From the NCBI GenBank assembly GCA_944387885.1, contig CALXGR010000003.1, positions 28,567-92,566 on the forward strand: a stretch of DNA of 64,000 nucleotides, written 5' to 3'. Below, piece by piece: positions 44,270 through 53,614 of the stretch. The stretch is from an uncultured Clostridia bacterium (GTDB lineage Bacteria; Bacillota; Clostridia; Oscillospirales; Ruminococcaceae). The notes under the pieces are model-generated. The model worked only from the letters and a program-made list of their open reading frames with translations. It did no database searches and was not told where the DNA came from. Made by a program: the position numbers and the translations under genes. How positions within the stretch are numbered: the first letter of the stretch is position 1; every line of letters begins with the position of its first letter.

Positions 44270-44321
44270 GTATAATAGCCGCCTTGCGGCTATTATACCA
44301 CACCTTGTCAAAAAAAATCAA
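44270..44321 (-). promoter_or_regulatory. MarR promoter with overlapping palindrome
   Basis: Minus-strand TTGATT (44316-44321) and TATAAT (44292-44297), 18-bp spacing. A perfect inverted repeat with 13-bp arms (GTATAATAGCCGC and its complement, 3-nt centre; 44270-44298) covers the -10 and start point, a typical autorepression site. The -35 box overlaps the old end of fabZ. Confidence 0.6.
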
Positions 44322-44422
44322 TCAATGGCGAAGGTCAGCTCTGCGCTGGCCGCCACCTTGCCGTCTACTCTGGCAACCGCTTTTCCGATTCCCACCGGGC
44401 CCCGGCGGACGGTCAGCTCACA
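44318..44422 (-). pseudogene. In-frame 3' remainder of fabZ behind the amber codon
   Basis: Directly after the TAG (44423-44425) the fabZ frame stays open for 34 codons (CELTVRRGPVGIGKAV..., ...VDGKVAASAELTFAID) and ends with TGA at 44318-44320. These residues are the normal C-terminal beta-strands of FabZ. Together with the upstream part they give the usual ~141-codon gene, so only one codon separates this from an intact fabZ. Confidence 0.75.
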
Positions 44423-44743
44423 CTACGGATCCAGCACACCACAGGGCACCACCTGGCGGCCGAACCGAGCATTCTTTACCCCGCCGAAGAGGACCACCTT
44501 GCCCTTGTTTTCCTCCTGGGTCAGGATGGCCACCGCCCCCACCTGGGCCATGGCTTCCAGGATAAGCACCCCGGGCATCACATGGCGCTGGGGAAAGTGT
44601 CCGCAGAAAAACTGCTCGTTGACGGTGACGCACTTCCGACCCTTGGCGGATACCCCCGGCTCACATTCGGTGATCCGGTCCACCAGCTGGAAGGGAAAGC
44701 GGTGGGGCAGAATCTCCATGATTTCGTTGGAATTGAAGGTCAT
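44423..44743 (-). CDS. fabZ: 3-hydroxyacyl-ACP dehydratase FabZ, cut short by an in-frame TAG
   Basis: Dehydrates 3-hydroxyacyl-ACP in fatty-acid elongation. The 106 residues before the stop hold the LPHRFPF motif, the catalytic His49 (CGHFP) and Glu63 ([10 protein letters not shown]). Family members have ~140-150 residues; here codon 107 is TAG although 34 matching codons follow. The residues just before it (PCGVLDP where relatives have PGDxLxLE) are also unusual, so several changes cluster in about seven codons. Either a sequence error, a nonsense mutation, or read-through. It follows fabF by 1 bp. Confidence 0.85.
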   Translation of the reverse strand: MTFNSNEIMEILPHRFPFQLVDRITECEPGVSAKGRKCVTVNEQFFCGHFPQRHVMPGVLILEAMAQVGAVAILTQEENKGKVVLFGGVKNARFGRQVVPCGVLDP

Positions 44744-44744
44744 T

Positions 44745-45989
44745 TTATTTTTCCTCCCATTTCTTCAAAAGCAGGCTGGCGTTGTGTCCCCCAAAGCCCA
44801 AAGAATTGCTCATGGCATAGTGAATCTCCTGCTGGCGGCCCACCCCCGGCACAATGTCCAGGTCACAGGCGGGGTCGGGATTCTGGTAATGGATGGTGGC
44901 AGGGATGAACCCGTCCTCCAGAGCCTTGGCAGTGAAGATGGCCTCCACCGCACCGGAAGCCCCCAGCAGATGTCCGGTCATGGACTTGGTGCTGCTCATG
45001 GCCAGCTTATGGGCATGGTCCCCGAAAGCCAGCTTGACGGCGGCAGTCTCCCCTGCATCGTTCATGGGGGTGGAGGTACCGTGGGCGTTGATGTAGTCCA
45101 CCTGGTCAGGGTTCACCCCTCCGTCCCGGAGAGCCTGGGTCATGGCGGCAGCCGCCCCCGACCCGTCGGGGCAGGGTGCGGTAATATGATGGGCGTCACA
45201 GCTGGCCCCGTACCCCACTACCTCGGCCAGAATATGAGCGCCCCGGGCCTGGGCGTGGGACAGTTCCTCCAACACCAGGGCTCCGGCGCCCTCCCCCATG
45301 ACAAAGCCGCTCCGGTCCTTGTCAAAGGGAATGGATGCCCGGAGAGGGTCATCCCCGGTGTGAAGGGCATGCATGGAGGTGAATCCGCCCATGGCCAGCG
45401 GGGTGATAGCGGCCTCGGAACCGCCGCAGAGGGCTACCTGGGCATAGCCGTCCCGGATATGCCGGAAGGCATCCCCCACCCCGTTGGCGCCGGAAGCGCA
45501 GGCGGTGACAGGGCAGGTGCACATTCCCTTGAACCCGAACCGAATGGCAATGTTCCCCGCCGCCATGTTGGAGATGGTCATGGGGATAAAGAAGGGAGAG
45601 ACCCGGTCATATCCCTTTTCGTTTCCCTTGAGGCATTCGCTCTGGGTAGTGGAGAATCCCCCAATGCCGCTGGCGAAAAAGACGGCGCACTGGCTGGGGT
45701 CCTCCTGCTCCATGACCAGACCGCTCTGGTCCATGGCCTCCTGGGCAGCGGTGAGGGCAAACTGGGCAAACCGGTCCAGGTGACGGGCTTCCCGCTTGTC
45801 AATGGTTCCGGTGGGGTCATATCCCTTTACCTCTCCGGCCAGGGTGACCTTCTGTCCGGTGGTGTCGTACTGGGTGATGAGGGCAATGCCGCAGCCACCC
45901 TGGCGCACCTGCTCCCAGCTGGAAGGCAGGTCCAGCCCCAGAGGGGTGACTGCTCCCATACCGGTAATGACAACTCGACGCTTTTCCAT
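44745..45989 (-). CDS. fabF: 3-oxoacyl-ACP synthase II
   Basis: Elongating condensing enzyme. 414 residues with the nucleophile Cys164 (VTACASG), His in NAHGTSTP (about 304) and His in [12 protein letters not shown] (about 341). The full set of catalytic residues is present. Between fabG (18 bp) and fabZ (1 bp) in the operon. Confidence 0.97.
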   Translation of the reverse strand: MEKRRVVITGMGAVTPLGLDLPSSWEQVRQGGCGIALITQYDTTGQKVTLAGEVKGYDPTGTIDKREARHLDRFAQFALTAAQEAMDQSGLVMEQEDPSQCAVFFASGIGGFSTTQSECLKGNEKGYDRVSPFFIPMTISNMAAGNIAIRFGFKGMCTCPVTACASGANGVGDAFRHIRDGYAQVALCGGSEAAITPLAMGGFTSMHALHTGDDPLRASIPFDKDRSGFVMGEGAGALVLEELSHAQARGAHILAEVVGYGASCDAHHITAPCPDGSGAAAAMTQALRDGGVNPDQVDYINAHGTSTPMNDAGETAAVKLAFGDHAHKLAMSSTKSMTGHLLGASGAVEAIFTAKALEDGFIPATIHYQNPDPACDLDIVPGVGRQQEIHYAMSNSLGFGGHNASLLLKKWEEK

Positions 45990-46007
45990 CCTTCTCCTCC
46001 TCTTTCT

Positions 46008-46751
46008 TTACATGGCCATGCCGCCGTCCACGCAGAGGACCTGGCCGGTAATGTACCCAGCCTGGGGTCCTGCCAGGAAAGCCACCGCAGCAGCCACTTC
46101 CTGTGCGGCTCCCAGCCGTCCCAGAGGGATCTGGCTCAGCAGTTCCTCCCGGGCCGCCTGGGGCAGCACGGCGGTCATATCCGTATCGATGAATCCAGGG
46201 GCCACGCAGTTGACGGTGACTCCCCGGCTGGCCAGTTCCTTGGCCACGCTTTTGGACATTCCAATAAGCCCCGCCTTGCTGGCGGCGTAGTTGGCCTGAC
46301 CGGGGTTTCCCCGGAGCCCCACCACACTGGAAATATTGACGATGCGGCCCATCCGCTGTTTCATCATGGGCCGGGCAGCCGCCTTCATGCAGTGGAAGGC
46401 ACCTTTCAGGTTGGTGTCCAGCACGGCGGTCCAGTCCTCCTCCTTCATCCGGAGGAGCAGGCCGTCCCGGGTGATTCCCGCATTGTTCACCAGAATCTCC
46501 AGACTGCCGAACTCTTCCAGGGCGGTCTCCACCAGCCGGGCCGCCTCCTGAGGGTCTGCCACATTTCCCTGGACCGGGATGGCTTTTACCCCCAGTTCCT
46601 GGCAGGCCTGGGCAGTCTCCTGAGCAGCGGTCACATTGCCGCTGTAGTTTATCATCACATCATATCCCTGGGCGGCCAGGGCCAGGCAGATGGCCCGGCC
46701 GATTCCCCGGCTTCCCCCGGTGACCAGGGCATGGAGTTTTCCGTCACTCAT
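46008..46751 (-). CDS. fabG: 3-oxoacyl-ACP reductase
   Basis: NADPH-dependent SDR that reduces 3-oxoacyl-ACP. 247 residues with TGGSRGIG (11-18), NNAG (89-92), and the catalytic Ser142, Tyr155 and Lys159 (YAASK). Overlaps the fabD stop, so translation is coupled. Confidence 0.96.
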   Translation of the reverse strand: MSDGKLHALVTGGSRGIGRAICLALAAQGYDVMINYSGNVTAAQETAQACQELGVKAIPVQGNVADPQEAARLVETALEEFGSLEILVNNAGITRDGLLLRMKEEDWTAVLDTNLKGAFHCMKAAARPMMKQRMGRIVNISSVVGLRGNPGQANYAASKAGLIGMSKSVAKELASRGVTVNCVAPGFIDTDMTAVLPQAAREELLSQIPLGRLGAAQEVAAAVAFLAGPQAGYITGQVLCVDGGMAM

Positions 46752-47686
46752 CAGGCTTCTCCTTTCACCCAGGCCAGGGCCTGGTTCAGCTCTTCCAGGG
46801 TCTCCACGCTCTTGACGGGAAGTCCCACGGTCTTTTTCACAAATCCCGAGAGGACCTTGCCGGGGCCGATCTCCAGAAAGGCTTCCACCCCGTCCTCTGC
46901 CATCCGGCGGAGGGTGTCCTCCATATAAACGCTACTCTGGACCTGCTTTTCCAGCAGGGCGGGGACGGTATCCCCGGCGCCCATGGGAGCCCCCAGACAG
47001 TTGAAGTAGACAGGGAATTTCATCTCCCCCAGGGGTTCCCCTGCCAGCCGCCGGGCCAGTTCCTCCCCGGCAGGAGCCATCAGGGAGGTGTGGAAGGGTC
47101 CAGACACCTTGAGGGGAACACACCGGCGGGCACCGGCTTCTTTGGCCAGGGCACAGGCCCGGTCCACGGCGGCGGAGGTGCCTGCAATGGACATCTGGCC
47201 GGGGCAGTTGTAGTTGGCGATCTCCACCACTTCCCCCTGGGCAGCCTGAGCGCAGGCAGCGGCCAGCTTTTCCCGGTCCAGGCCCAGAACGGCGGCCATG
47301 CCGCAGTCCAGACCCTGGGCGGCCCGGGTCATGGCCTGACCCCGGAAGGCAGCCAGCTTGACCGCCTGAGCGGGCGTGAACACTCCCGCAGCGCAGAGGG
47401 CAGAATATTCTCCCAGGCTAAGACCGGCGGCAGCCACCGGCTCCACCCCTTCCTCCAGAAGGATCTGGGAGAGGGCGGCGGCAAAGGCCACCATACAGGG
47501 CTGGGTGTAGGCGGTCTGGGAAAGCTGTTCCTCAGGTCCCTCAAAGCAGAGGGTCTTCAGGTCAAAGTCCACCTGTTCCGCCAGGCTGTCAAACAGTTCC
47601 TGGAACCGGGGCAGGGCCTGGTACAGGTCCTTTCCCATTCCGGCGTGCTGGGCTCCCTGGCCCGCAAAAAGCAATCCTACCTTCAT
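46751..47686 (-). CDS. fabD: Malonyl-CoA:ACP transacylase
   Basis: Loads malonyl groups onto ACP. 311 residues with the QGAQ oxyanion segment (10-13), the Ser90 nucleophile in GLSLGEYSAL (GLSLG in place of the E. coli GHSLG, as often seen in Clostridia), Arg in RGQAM, and the catalytic His in GPFHTSLM. Lies between fabK and fabG. Confidence 0.96.
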   Translation of the reverse strand: MKVGLLFAGQGAQHAGMGKDLYQALPRFQELFDSLAEQVDFDLKTLCFEGPEEQLSQTAYTQPCMVAFAAALSQILLEEGVEPVAAAGLSLGEYSALCAAGVFTPAQAVKLAAFRGQAMTRAAQGLDCGMAAVLGLDREKLAAACAQAAQGEVVEIANYNCPGQMSIAGTSAAVDRACALAKEAGARRCVPLKVSGPFHTSLMAPAGEELARRLAGEPLGEMKFPVYFNCLGAPMGAGDTVPALLEKQVQSSVYMEDTLRRMAEDGVEAFLEIGPGKVLSGFVKKTVGLPVKSVETLEELNQALAWVKGEA

Positions 47687-47687
47687 C

Positions 47688-48644
47688 TTACTTCTCCTCG
47701 TTCCAGTCCCTGGCCATTCCTGCCAGGGTATCCCGGCAGCCCTGGGTCATATCCCGGAAAATCTCGGCCAGGGGACGAATCTCATGGACCATTCCCGCCA
47801 CCTGACCGGCCATCAGGCTGCCGGTGTCGGTGTCACCCTCAAAGACTGCACGGCGGAGGGAACCCAGGGTGAACTGTTCCAGTTCTTCCTTTCCGGCTCC
47901 TGCCTTTTCCCGGGAAAGGTATTCCCGGGCCATCTTGTTTTTCAGGATACGGACAGGGGTTCCTCCCATCCGTCCGGTGACGGTGGTGCCGGTGTCCTTG
48001 GCCTTGAGGATGGCCTGCTTGTAGTTGGGATGGATGGGGCATTCCTCGCTGGCCAGCAGACAGGTGCCCACCTGGGCCCCGCAGGCCCCCAGGGCAAAGG
48101 CAGCGGCCAGCTGGCGGCCGTCTGCGATTCCGCCGGCGGCAATGACGGGAAGGCCATACTCCTTCATGGCATCCACCACCTGGGGAACCAGGGCCATGGT
48201 GGTCATCTCTCCCACATGTCCCCCCGACTCGGTGCCTTCCGCAATGACTCCGTCGATTCCCAGAGGGGCCAGTCGACGGGCCAGCACCACGGCAGGGACT
48301 ACGGGGAACACCTTGCACCCGGCTTCCTTCCAGAGCTTCACAAAGGCTCCGGGGTTTCCGGCTCCGGTGGTGACCACTGCCACCTTCTCCTCAGCGGCGA
48401 TCTGGGCCATCTCCTTGGCCTGGGGGTGCATAAGCATAATGTTCACCCCGAAAGGCTTATCCGTCAGGCTGCGGCAGAGGTGGATCTCCTGGCGGAACTG
48501 CTCGGCGCTCAGGCCCCCTGCCCCGATGAGCCCCAGGGCCCCTGCATTGGAGACGGCGGCGGCAAACCGGCCGATGGCAATGTTGGCCATGCCCCCCTGG
48601 ATGATGGGATACTGAATCCCCAGCAATTGGTTGAGATGTACCAT
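47688..48644 (-). CDS. fabK: Enoyl-ACP reductase II (FMN-dependent)
   Basis: Final reduction step of elongation by the flavoprotein FabK instead of FabI. 318 residues with a TIM barrel: PIIQGGMA near the start, GAGNPG, the catalytic-type His in EGTESGGHVGE, and AAGGIADGRQ for FMN phosphate. The ATG at 48644 follows AAAAGGAGG. Overlap-free 1-bp gap to fabD. FabK usually goes with triclosan insensitivity. Confidence 0.95.
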   Translation of the reverse strand: MVHLNQLLGIQYPIIQGGMANIAIGRFAAAVSNAGALGLIGAGGLSAEQFRQEIHLCRSLTDKPFGVNIMLMHPQAKEMAQIAAEEKVAVVTTGAGNPGAFVKLWKEAGCKVFPVVPAVVLARRLAPLGIDGVIAEGTESGGHVGEMTTMALVPQVVDAMKEYGLPVIAAGGIADGRQLAAAFALGACGAQVGTCLLASEECPIHPNYKQAILKAKDTGTTVTGRMGGTPVRILKNKMAREYLSREKAGAGKEELEQFTLGSLRRAVFEGDTDTGSLMAGQVAGMVHEIRPLAEIFRDMTQGCRDTLAGMARDWNEEK

Positions 48645-48663
48645 TTTCTCTTCCTCCTTTTCT

Positions 48664-49611
48664 TTACCAGGTGAGCAGGGTGGCTCCCCAGGTAAGACCG
48701 GCTCCAAAGCCTACACAGGCCACCTTCTGACCGGGTTTGAGTAGCCCTTCCCGGGCCATCTCGTCCAGGGCCAGGATAATGCTGGCAGAGCTGGTATTGG
48801 CGTACCGATGTATATTCTTATAAAACTTGGCGGGGTCGGCCCCCAGTTTCTTGATGACATGGTCGATGATGCGGCCGTTGGCCTGGTGGCAGACTACCCA
48901 GTCCACCTGGTCCAGGGTGGTCCCGGCCTGGGCGGCCAGGTCCTCCAACGCCTGGGGCACGGTGGTGGTGGCAAACCGGAACACCGCCTTGCCGTCCATC
49001 CGGACCCAATGGTCAGGGCTGGCCAGGCCTCCTACCCGGAGTATCTCTGCGCTGCCCCGACAGCCCAGGCGGCAGGTGTAGGGGTGGTCCGGGGAAAGCC
49101 GGACCAGGGCGGCGCCCGCCCCGTCCCCGAAGAGAACGCAGGTGGATCGGTCCTCCATATTCAGCACCCGGCTCACCTGTTCCGCCCCAATGACCAGGGC
49201 GATTTTCCCCTCCAGGCTGCTGCTTTCCAGAAAGCAGCGGGCGGTTTCCAGGGCGGTGAGGAACCCGGTGCAGGCGGCGTTCACATCAAAGGCCGGGGTG
49301 GTGGAATCCAGTCCCAGCTCCCCGTGGACCTCGCAGGCCAGGGAAGGGCTGGCATGGTCGGGGGTGAAGGTCCCTGCCACCACCAGACCGATCTGGTCAG
49401 GGGTGACCCCGGCCCGTTCCATGGCCAAGCGGGCGGCCTGGGCAGCCTGCCCGGTAAGGGTCTCCTCCGGGGTGGACAGATACCGCTGCCGGATGCCGGT
49501 GCGGGCGGCGATCCACTCGTCGCTGGTGTCCACCATCCGGGACAGTTCCTGGTTGGTAACACACCGGCTGGGCAGGCACCGTCCGGTGCCCAGAATGGCA
49601 AGTCCGCTCAT
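48664..49611 (-). CDS. fabH: 3-oxoacyl-ACP synthase III
   Basis: Starts fatty-acid synthesis by joining acetyl-CoA to malonyl-ACP. 315 residues with the Cys114 nucleophile (NAACTGF), His in CHQANGRI (about 240) and Asn in YANTSSAS (about 270). It overlaps the accA stop by 4 bp and precedes fabK by 19 bp. Confidence 0.96.
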   Translation of the reverse strand: MSGLAILGTGRCLPSRCVTNQELSRMVDTSDEWIAARTGIRQRYLSTPEETLTGQAAQAARLAMERAGVTPDQIGLVVAGTFTPDHASPSLACEVHGELGLDSTTPAFDVNAACTGFLTALETARCFLESSSLEGKIALVIGAEQVSRVLNMEDRSTCVLFGDGAGAALVRLSPDHPYTCRLGCRGSAEILRVGGLASPDHWVRMDGKAVFRFATTTVPQALEDLAAQAGTTLDQVDWVVCHQANGRIIDHVIKKLGADPAKFYKNIHRYANTSSASIILALDEMAREGLLKPGQKVACVGFGAGLTWGATLLTW

Positions 49612-50429
49612 ACTTTCTCCTTTCCCGGAGTCCGCAGCCAGCGGGCTCCCATCCCCCGGTATTTTCTGTACCGGTGGGCGGCGGGGGCCCGAATCCCATC
49701 GGTTTTGCTCAAAGCGGCGGTGAGGGCAGCATCCACTGCCCGGAACACCGCCTGAGGGTCGGTGTGCGCCCCCTCCTCCGGTTCCGGGATGACCTGGTCG
49801 GCCACCCCCAGTTCCAGCAGGTCGGCGGCGGTAAGCTTCATTACATCACAGGCTTCCTGGGCCCGGGAGGAATCCTTCCAGAGGATGGAGGCAAACCCTT
49901 CCGGGGAGAGGACGGAATAGACGGCGTTTTCCAGCATAATGACCTGGTTGCCCATGGCCAGAGCCAGGGCACCGCCGCTGCCCCCCTCCCCGATCACCAG
50001 GGTGATGATGGGGACGGTCAGGCTGCTCATGAGGGCCAGACACCGGGCAATGGCTTCCCCCTGGCCCCGGGCTTCCGCCTCCAGGCCGGGGTAGGCCCCC
50101 GCTGTGTCCACAAAGGTGATGATGGGCCGGCGGAACTTTTCCGCCGCTTTCATCAGCCGCTGGGCTTTCCGGTACCCTTCCGGGGTAGGCATGCCGAAAT
50201 GGCAGGCCAGGTTCTGGTCCAGGGTACGGCCTTTCCGGTGGCCGATGACGGTGACGGGGCGGCCATGGAACAGGGCCACGCCCCCTAAAATGGCAGGGTC
50301 GTCGGCGCAGAGCCGGTCTCCCCGCTGCTCAAAGAAATCGGTAAAGAGGGCTTCCAGAAATTCGGCGGTGCCGGGACGGCCCGGTTCCCGGGCCAGGGCC
50401 ACCCGCCGGGCAGGGGTATGTTCAGCCAC
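49608..50429 (-). CDS. accA: Acetyl-CoA carboxylase carboxyltransferase alpha subunit
   Basis: With AccD moves the carboxyl group from biotin to acetyl-CoA. 273 residues with [30 protein letters not shown] and [11 protein letters not shown], all AccA hallmarks. I chose the GTG at 50429 because AAGGAGG lies 9 nt before it; another GTG at 50438 overlaps that site. Overlaps accD by 8 bp. Confidence 0.95.
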   Translation of the reverse strand: MAEHTPARRVALAREPGRPGTAEFLEALFTDFFEQRGDRLCADDPAILGGVALFHGRPVTVIGHRKGRTLDQNLACHFGMPTPEGYRKAQRLMKAAEKFRRPIITFVDTAGAYPGLEAEARGQGEAIARCLALMSSLTVPIITLVIGEGGSGGALALAMGNQVIMLENAVYSVLSPEGFASILWKDSSRAQEACDVMKLTAADLLELGVADQVIPEPEEGAHTDPQAVFRAVDAALTAALSKTDGIRAPAAHRYRKYRGMGARWLRTPGKEKV

Positions 50430-51303
50430 GGCGGCCACCTCCTTTTCCGTGAAGTCGGAGAATCCTGCAAAGGGTCTCCTTCAGCTGGTCCCGGGGAATG
50501 ACCCCGTCCAGGAATCCATGGTCCAGCAGATATTCCGCCCGCTGGAATCCCTGGGGCAGTTTCTCCCCGATGGTCTGTTCAATGACCCGGGGGCCTGCAA
50601 ATCCGATGAGTGCCCCTGGCTCGGCCAGGGTGATGTCTCCCAGGGAGGCAAAGCTGGCGGTGACACCCCCGGTGGTGGGATGGGTGAGGACCGCAATGTA
50701 AAGGCCCCCTGCCTCCTGGAACCGCTGGATGGCCTGGGCCGTCTTGGCCATCTGCATGAGGGAGAGGATCCCCTCCTGCATCCGGGCTCCTCCCGAAGCG
50801 CAGAAAATCACCAGGGGAAGTTTTCCTCTCCGGGCGGTATCGGCGGCCCGGGCGATTTTTTCTCCTACGGCAATCCCCATGCTTCCCATAAAGAACCGGC
50901 TGTCCATGACCGCCATGACCAGGGGAATCCCGCAGAGCTTTCCCTTGGCGGCTACCACCGCCTCCGCCTGGCCGGTGGTCCGGCGGGCGGCGGAAAGTTT
51001 CTGGTCATATCCCGGGAAATCCAGGGGATTGGCGGCGGTGAGCCCCCCGTCCAGTTCCTGGAAGGTACCCGGGTCCAGAAGAAGGGAGAGCCGGAGATAC
51101 CCGCCCAGGGGCCGGTGATGGCCGCAGTGGGGGCAGACATACTGACTTTTCACCCACTGGACCTTGGGCACCGGCTGTCCGCAGCCGGGACACTGTTCAA
51201 AGACCTGCTTTCCCGAAAGCCGGGCCGGAGGAGGGACCTGGCCCTCCCGCCGCACCTTCAGTTCCAGAAGCCGCTGACGGCGCTGGGCAAAACGGTTTTC
51301 CAA
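50422..51303 (-). CDS. accD: Acetyl-CoA carboxylase carboxyltransferase beta subunit
   Basis: 293 residues with an N-terminal zinc ribbon (CPGC about 38-41 and CPHC about 57-60) and the carboxyltransferase core ([32 protein letters not shown]). The start is TTG at 51303 immediately after the accC stop, with GGAGGAAGAG upstream. Confidence 0.95.
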   Translation of the reverse strand: MENRFAQRRQRLLELKVRREGQVPPPARLSGKQVFEQCPGCGQPVPKVQWVKSQYVCPHCGHHRPLGGYLRLSLLLDPGTFQELDGGLTAANPLDFPGYDQKLSAARRTTGQAEAVVAAKGKLCGIPLVMAVMDSRFFMGSMGIAVGEKIARAADTARRGKLPLVIFCASGGARMQEGILSLMQMAKTAQAIQRFQEAGGLYIAVLTHPTTGGVTASFASLGDITLAEPGALIGFAGPRVIEQTIGEKLPQGFQRAEYLLDHGFLDGVIPRDQLKETLCRILRLHGKGGGRRG

Positions 51304-52698
51304 TTACTCTTCCTCCTCCCTGGTTCCGGGAACTCCGGTCTGGGTCCATTCCAGCAGCTGGGCCATGTTTTTCTCAATAAAAGAGGTGTCATAACTCCCC
51401 TTGAGAAAGTCGGGATGGTACAAAATCAAATGGGCGAAGTCCGCCCCGGTGGAGTACCCTTCCAGCACAAATTCCTCCAACGCCCGGCGCATACGGCGGA
51501 TGGCCATGAGCCGGGTGGGGGCCTGGACAATGATTTTGGCCACCATGGAGTCATAGAAGGGGCTCAGTTCCGCTCCGTTATAAAGGGCGGAATCCACCCG
51601 CACCCCGCAGCCCCCGGGAAAGTGGACAAACTCGGTCATGCCGGGGCAGGGCTGGAAGTTCCGGGCCGGGTCCTCGGCGTTGATACGGACCTCGATGGCG
51701 TGGCCTTCCTGCCGGACCTGGTCCTGGGTGAAGGAGAGGGGAAGCCCCGCCGCCACCCGCAGCTGTTCCCGGACCAGGTCCAGCCCGGTGACCATCTCGG
51801 TGACCGGGTGTTCCACCTGGATACGGGTATTCATCTCAATAAAGTAATAGCTGCCCTGAGGGTCCAGCACAAACTCCACGGTGCCGGCCCCCTCGTACCC
51901 GCAGGCACGGGCCGCCTCCACCGCCGCCCGGCCCATGGCCTGGCGAAGGGCGGGGGTAAGGGCTTTGGAGGGGGATTCCTCCATCAGTTTCTGGTTTTTC
52001 CGCTGGATGGAGCAGTCCCGCTCCCCCAGGTGGACCACATTCCCCTGGGAATCGGCCATGATCTGAAACTCAATATGCCGGGGATTCAGCACCAGCTTTT
52101 CCAGGTACATCTCCCCGTTTCCGAAGCAGGCCACCGCTTCCGCCTGGGCGGCGGCAAAGGAGGATTCCAGGTCGGCCGGGTCATAGACCCGGCGCATTCC
52201 CCGGCCGCCTCCCCCGGCACTGGCCTTGATGAGGACCGGGTACCCGATACGGTCTGCGGCCCGGGCGGCAGCTTTTCCGTCCGGGACAGGGCCGTCGGAA
52301 CCGGGGACCACCGGGACCCCTGCCTGCTGCATCAAAGCCCGGGCGGCGGCCTTGTTCCCCATCTTCCGGATGACCGCCCCGGAAGGGCCGATGAATTTCA
52401 GCCCCGCTTTCTGGCACAGGTCCGCAAAATCCGGGTTTTCGGAGAGGAATCCGTAGCCGGGGTGGATGGCCTCGCAGCCGCTTTCCACCGCTGCGGTGAG
52501 AATGGCGGCCTGGTTCAGGTAGCTCTGTCCCGCCGGGGCAGGCCCGATACAGACCGCCTGGGTGGCCAGCTGTACATGAAGGGCCTGGGCATCGGCCTGG
52601 GAGTAGACCGCTACTGTCTCTATCCCCAGTTCCCGGCAGGCACGGATGACCCGGACGGCAATTTCGCCCCGGTTGGCAATCAAAATCCGCTTGAACAT
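51304..52698 (-). CDS. accC: Acetyl-CoA carboxylase biotin carboxylase subunit
   Basis: ATP-dependent carboxylation of biotin. 464 residues with ANRGEIA (7-13), HPGYGFLSEN, the Gly-rich ATP loop KASAGGGGRGMR, EKLVLNPRHIEFQ, and the catalytic MNTRIQVEHPVTE block. The ATG at 52698 fits the normal N-terminus; it starts 4 bp after accB. Confidence 0.97.
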   Translation of the reverse strand: MFKRILIANRGEIAVRVIRACRELGIETVAVYSQADAQALHVQLATQAVCIGPAPAGQSYLNQAAILTAAVESGCEAIHPGYGFLSENPDFADLCQKAGLKFIGPSGAVIRKMGNKAAARALMQQAGVPVVPGSDGPVPDGKAAARAADRIGYPVLIKASAGGGGRGMRRVYDPADLESSFAAAQAEAVACFGNGEMYLEKLVLNPRHIEFQIMADSQGNVVHLGERDCSIQRKNQKLMEESPSKALTPALRQAMGRAAVEAARACGYEGAGTVEFVLDPQGSYYFIEMNTRIQVEHPVTEMVTGLDLVREQLRVAAGLPLSFTQDQVRQEGHAIEVRINAEDPARNFQPCPGMTEFVHFPGGCGVRVDSALYNGAELSPFYDSMVAKIIVQAPTRLMAIRRMRRALEEFVLEGYSTGADFAHLILYHPDFLKGSYDTSFIEKNMAQLLEWTQTGVPGTREEEE

Positions 52699-52702
52699 AG
52701 GC

Positions 52703-53131
52703 TTACAGCTCCCGGACCCGGAACAGGGGGTCCCCAAAGCCCACCAGGGCCTGGTTCTGGACCAGAACCTCCTCAATGACACAGTCACAGGGGGCCGGAA
52801 TCTCGTTGATCATCTTCATGGCCTCCAGAATGCAGACGGTCTGGCCCTTTTTCACCCGGTCCCCCACCTGGACAAAGGGCTGGGCATCGGGAGAGCTGGC
52901 GGTATAGAAAGTTCCCACCAGGGGTGCGTCAATGGTGGCTCCCTTTTCCGGGGCGGGGGCAGGGGCGGGAGCGGCGGCAGGGACCGGCGCAGCCGGGGCC
53001 GCTGCAGGGCCATTCCCAGGGGCTGCAGGTGCATCCAGCACCAGGCGGCTGTCCCCCTGGGCATATTCCAGATGGGCGATGCGGCCCTGGGCAAAGGCTT
53101 CCAAAAGACGGCTCAGGGTTTCCTGGGTCAT
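52703..53131 (-). CDS. accB: Biotin carboxyl carrier protein
   Basis: 142 residues: an N-terminal helical part, an Ala/Pro-rich linker (about 35-62) and the biotinyl domain with Lys106 in EAMKM. The linker composition is normal for BCCP. 35 bp after acpP. Confidence 0.96.
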   Translation of the reverse strand: MTQETLSRLLEAFAQGRIAHLEYAQGDSRLVLDAPAAPGNGPAAAPAAPVPAAAPAPAPAPEKGATIDAPLVGTFYTASSPDAQPFVQVGDRVKKGQTVCILEAMKMINEIPAPCDCVIEEVLVQNQALVGFGDPLFRVREL

Positions 53132-53166
53132 GGTGTTCCTCCTCCTTCTCTTAAAAAGACCGAGGC

Positions 53167-53400
53167 TTAAGCCTCGGCCCCGTTCTCTTCCAGGTAGTTT
53201 ACAATGTCGCCTACAGTCTTGAACTGGGCCAGCTGTTCGTCGGGAATGGCTACACCCAGTTCATCCTCAATGGCCATGTTCAGCTCTACGGCATCCAGGC
53301 TGTCGGCTTCCAGGTCCTCAGCCAAACGGGCCTCCATGGTGACCTTCTCGGCGTCGCAGCTCAGGGTGTCCACAATGATCTCTTTCACTTTCTCAAACAT
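53167..53400 (-). CDS. acpP: Acyl carrier protein
   Basis: 77-residue acidic four-helix protein; phosphopantetheine attaches to Ser34 in EADSLDAVEL. It heads the acpP-accBCDA-fabHKDGFZ operon. Confidence 0.96.
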   Translation of the reverse strand: MFEKVKEIIVDTLSCDAEKVTMEARLAEDLEADSLDAVELNMAIEDELGVAIPDEQLAQFKTVGDIVNYLEENGAEA

Positions 53401-53444
53401 AATAAAATCCCTCTTTCCTAAGTGTAGGTCTGTTTCTCTCTACG

Positions 53445-53510
53445 ATTTTAGTTAAAATGTTTTAACTAAAATCACTGAGATTAGTATACCAACGATTTCC
53501 GGGATGTCAA
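53445..53510 (-). promoter_or_regulatory. Promoter and operator of the fatty-acid operon
   Basis: Minus-strand TTGACA (53505-53510) and TATACT (53483-53488), 16-bp spacing. A perfect inverted repeat with 13-bp arms (ATTTTAGTTAAAA and its complement around TG; 53445-53472) lies just downstream of the start point. It is well placed for a repressor such as the MarR protein at 43677, though its sequence differs from the palindrome at that gene's own promoter. Confidence 0.7.
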
Positions 53511-53562
53511 TAGAATCTCAAAAATTTTAATTAAATTTTTTGACCATTTTCAAAATGAGAAT

Positions 53563-53600
53563 AAAAAAATCCCCGGAAGGAGATTCCTTCCGGGGAAAAT
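53563..53600. terminator. Terminator of the pgk-tpiA-gpmI operon
   Basis: 11-bp stem TCCCCGGAAGG/CCTTCCGGGGA, 5-nt loop; seven T follow on the minus strand. Confidence 0.88.
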
Positions 53601-53614
53601 TGTTTGACGGGAAA

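Noticed and set aside
44423..44425. Pyrrolysine or other recoding at the fabZ TAG
   Set aside because: No pyl genes or recoding element seen; FabZ is not a known pyrrolysine protein. Read-through stays possible, but mutation or sequence error is simpler.
50104..52779. Plus-strand frame of about 890 codons across accA-accD-accC
   Set aside because: The minus strand holds three unambiguous ACC subunits; the plus frame has no recognisable domain.
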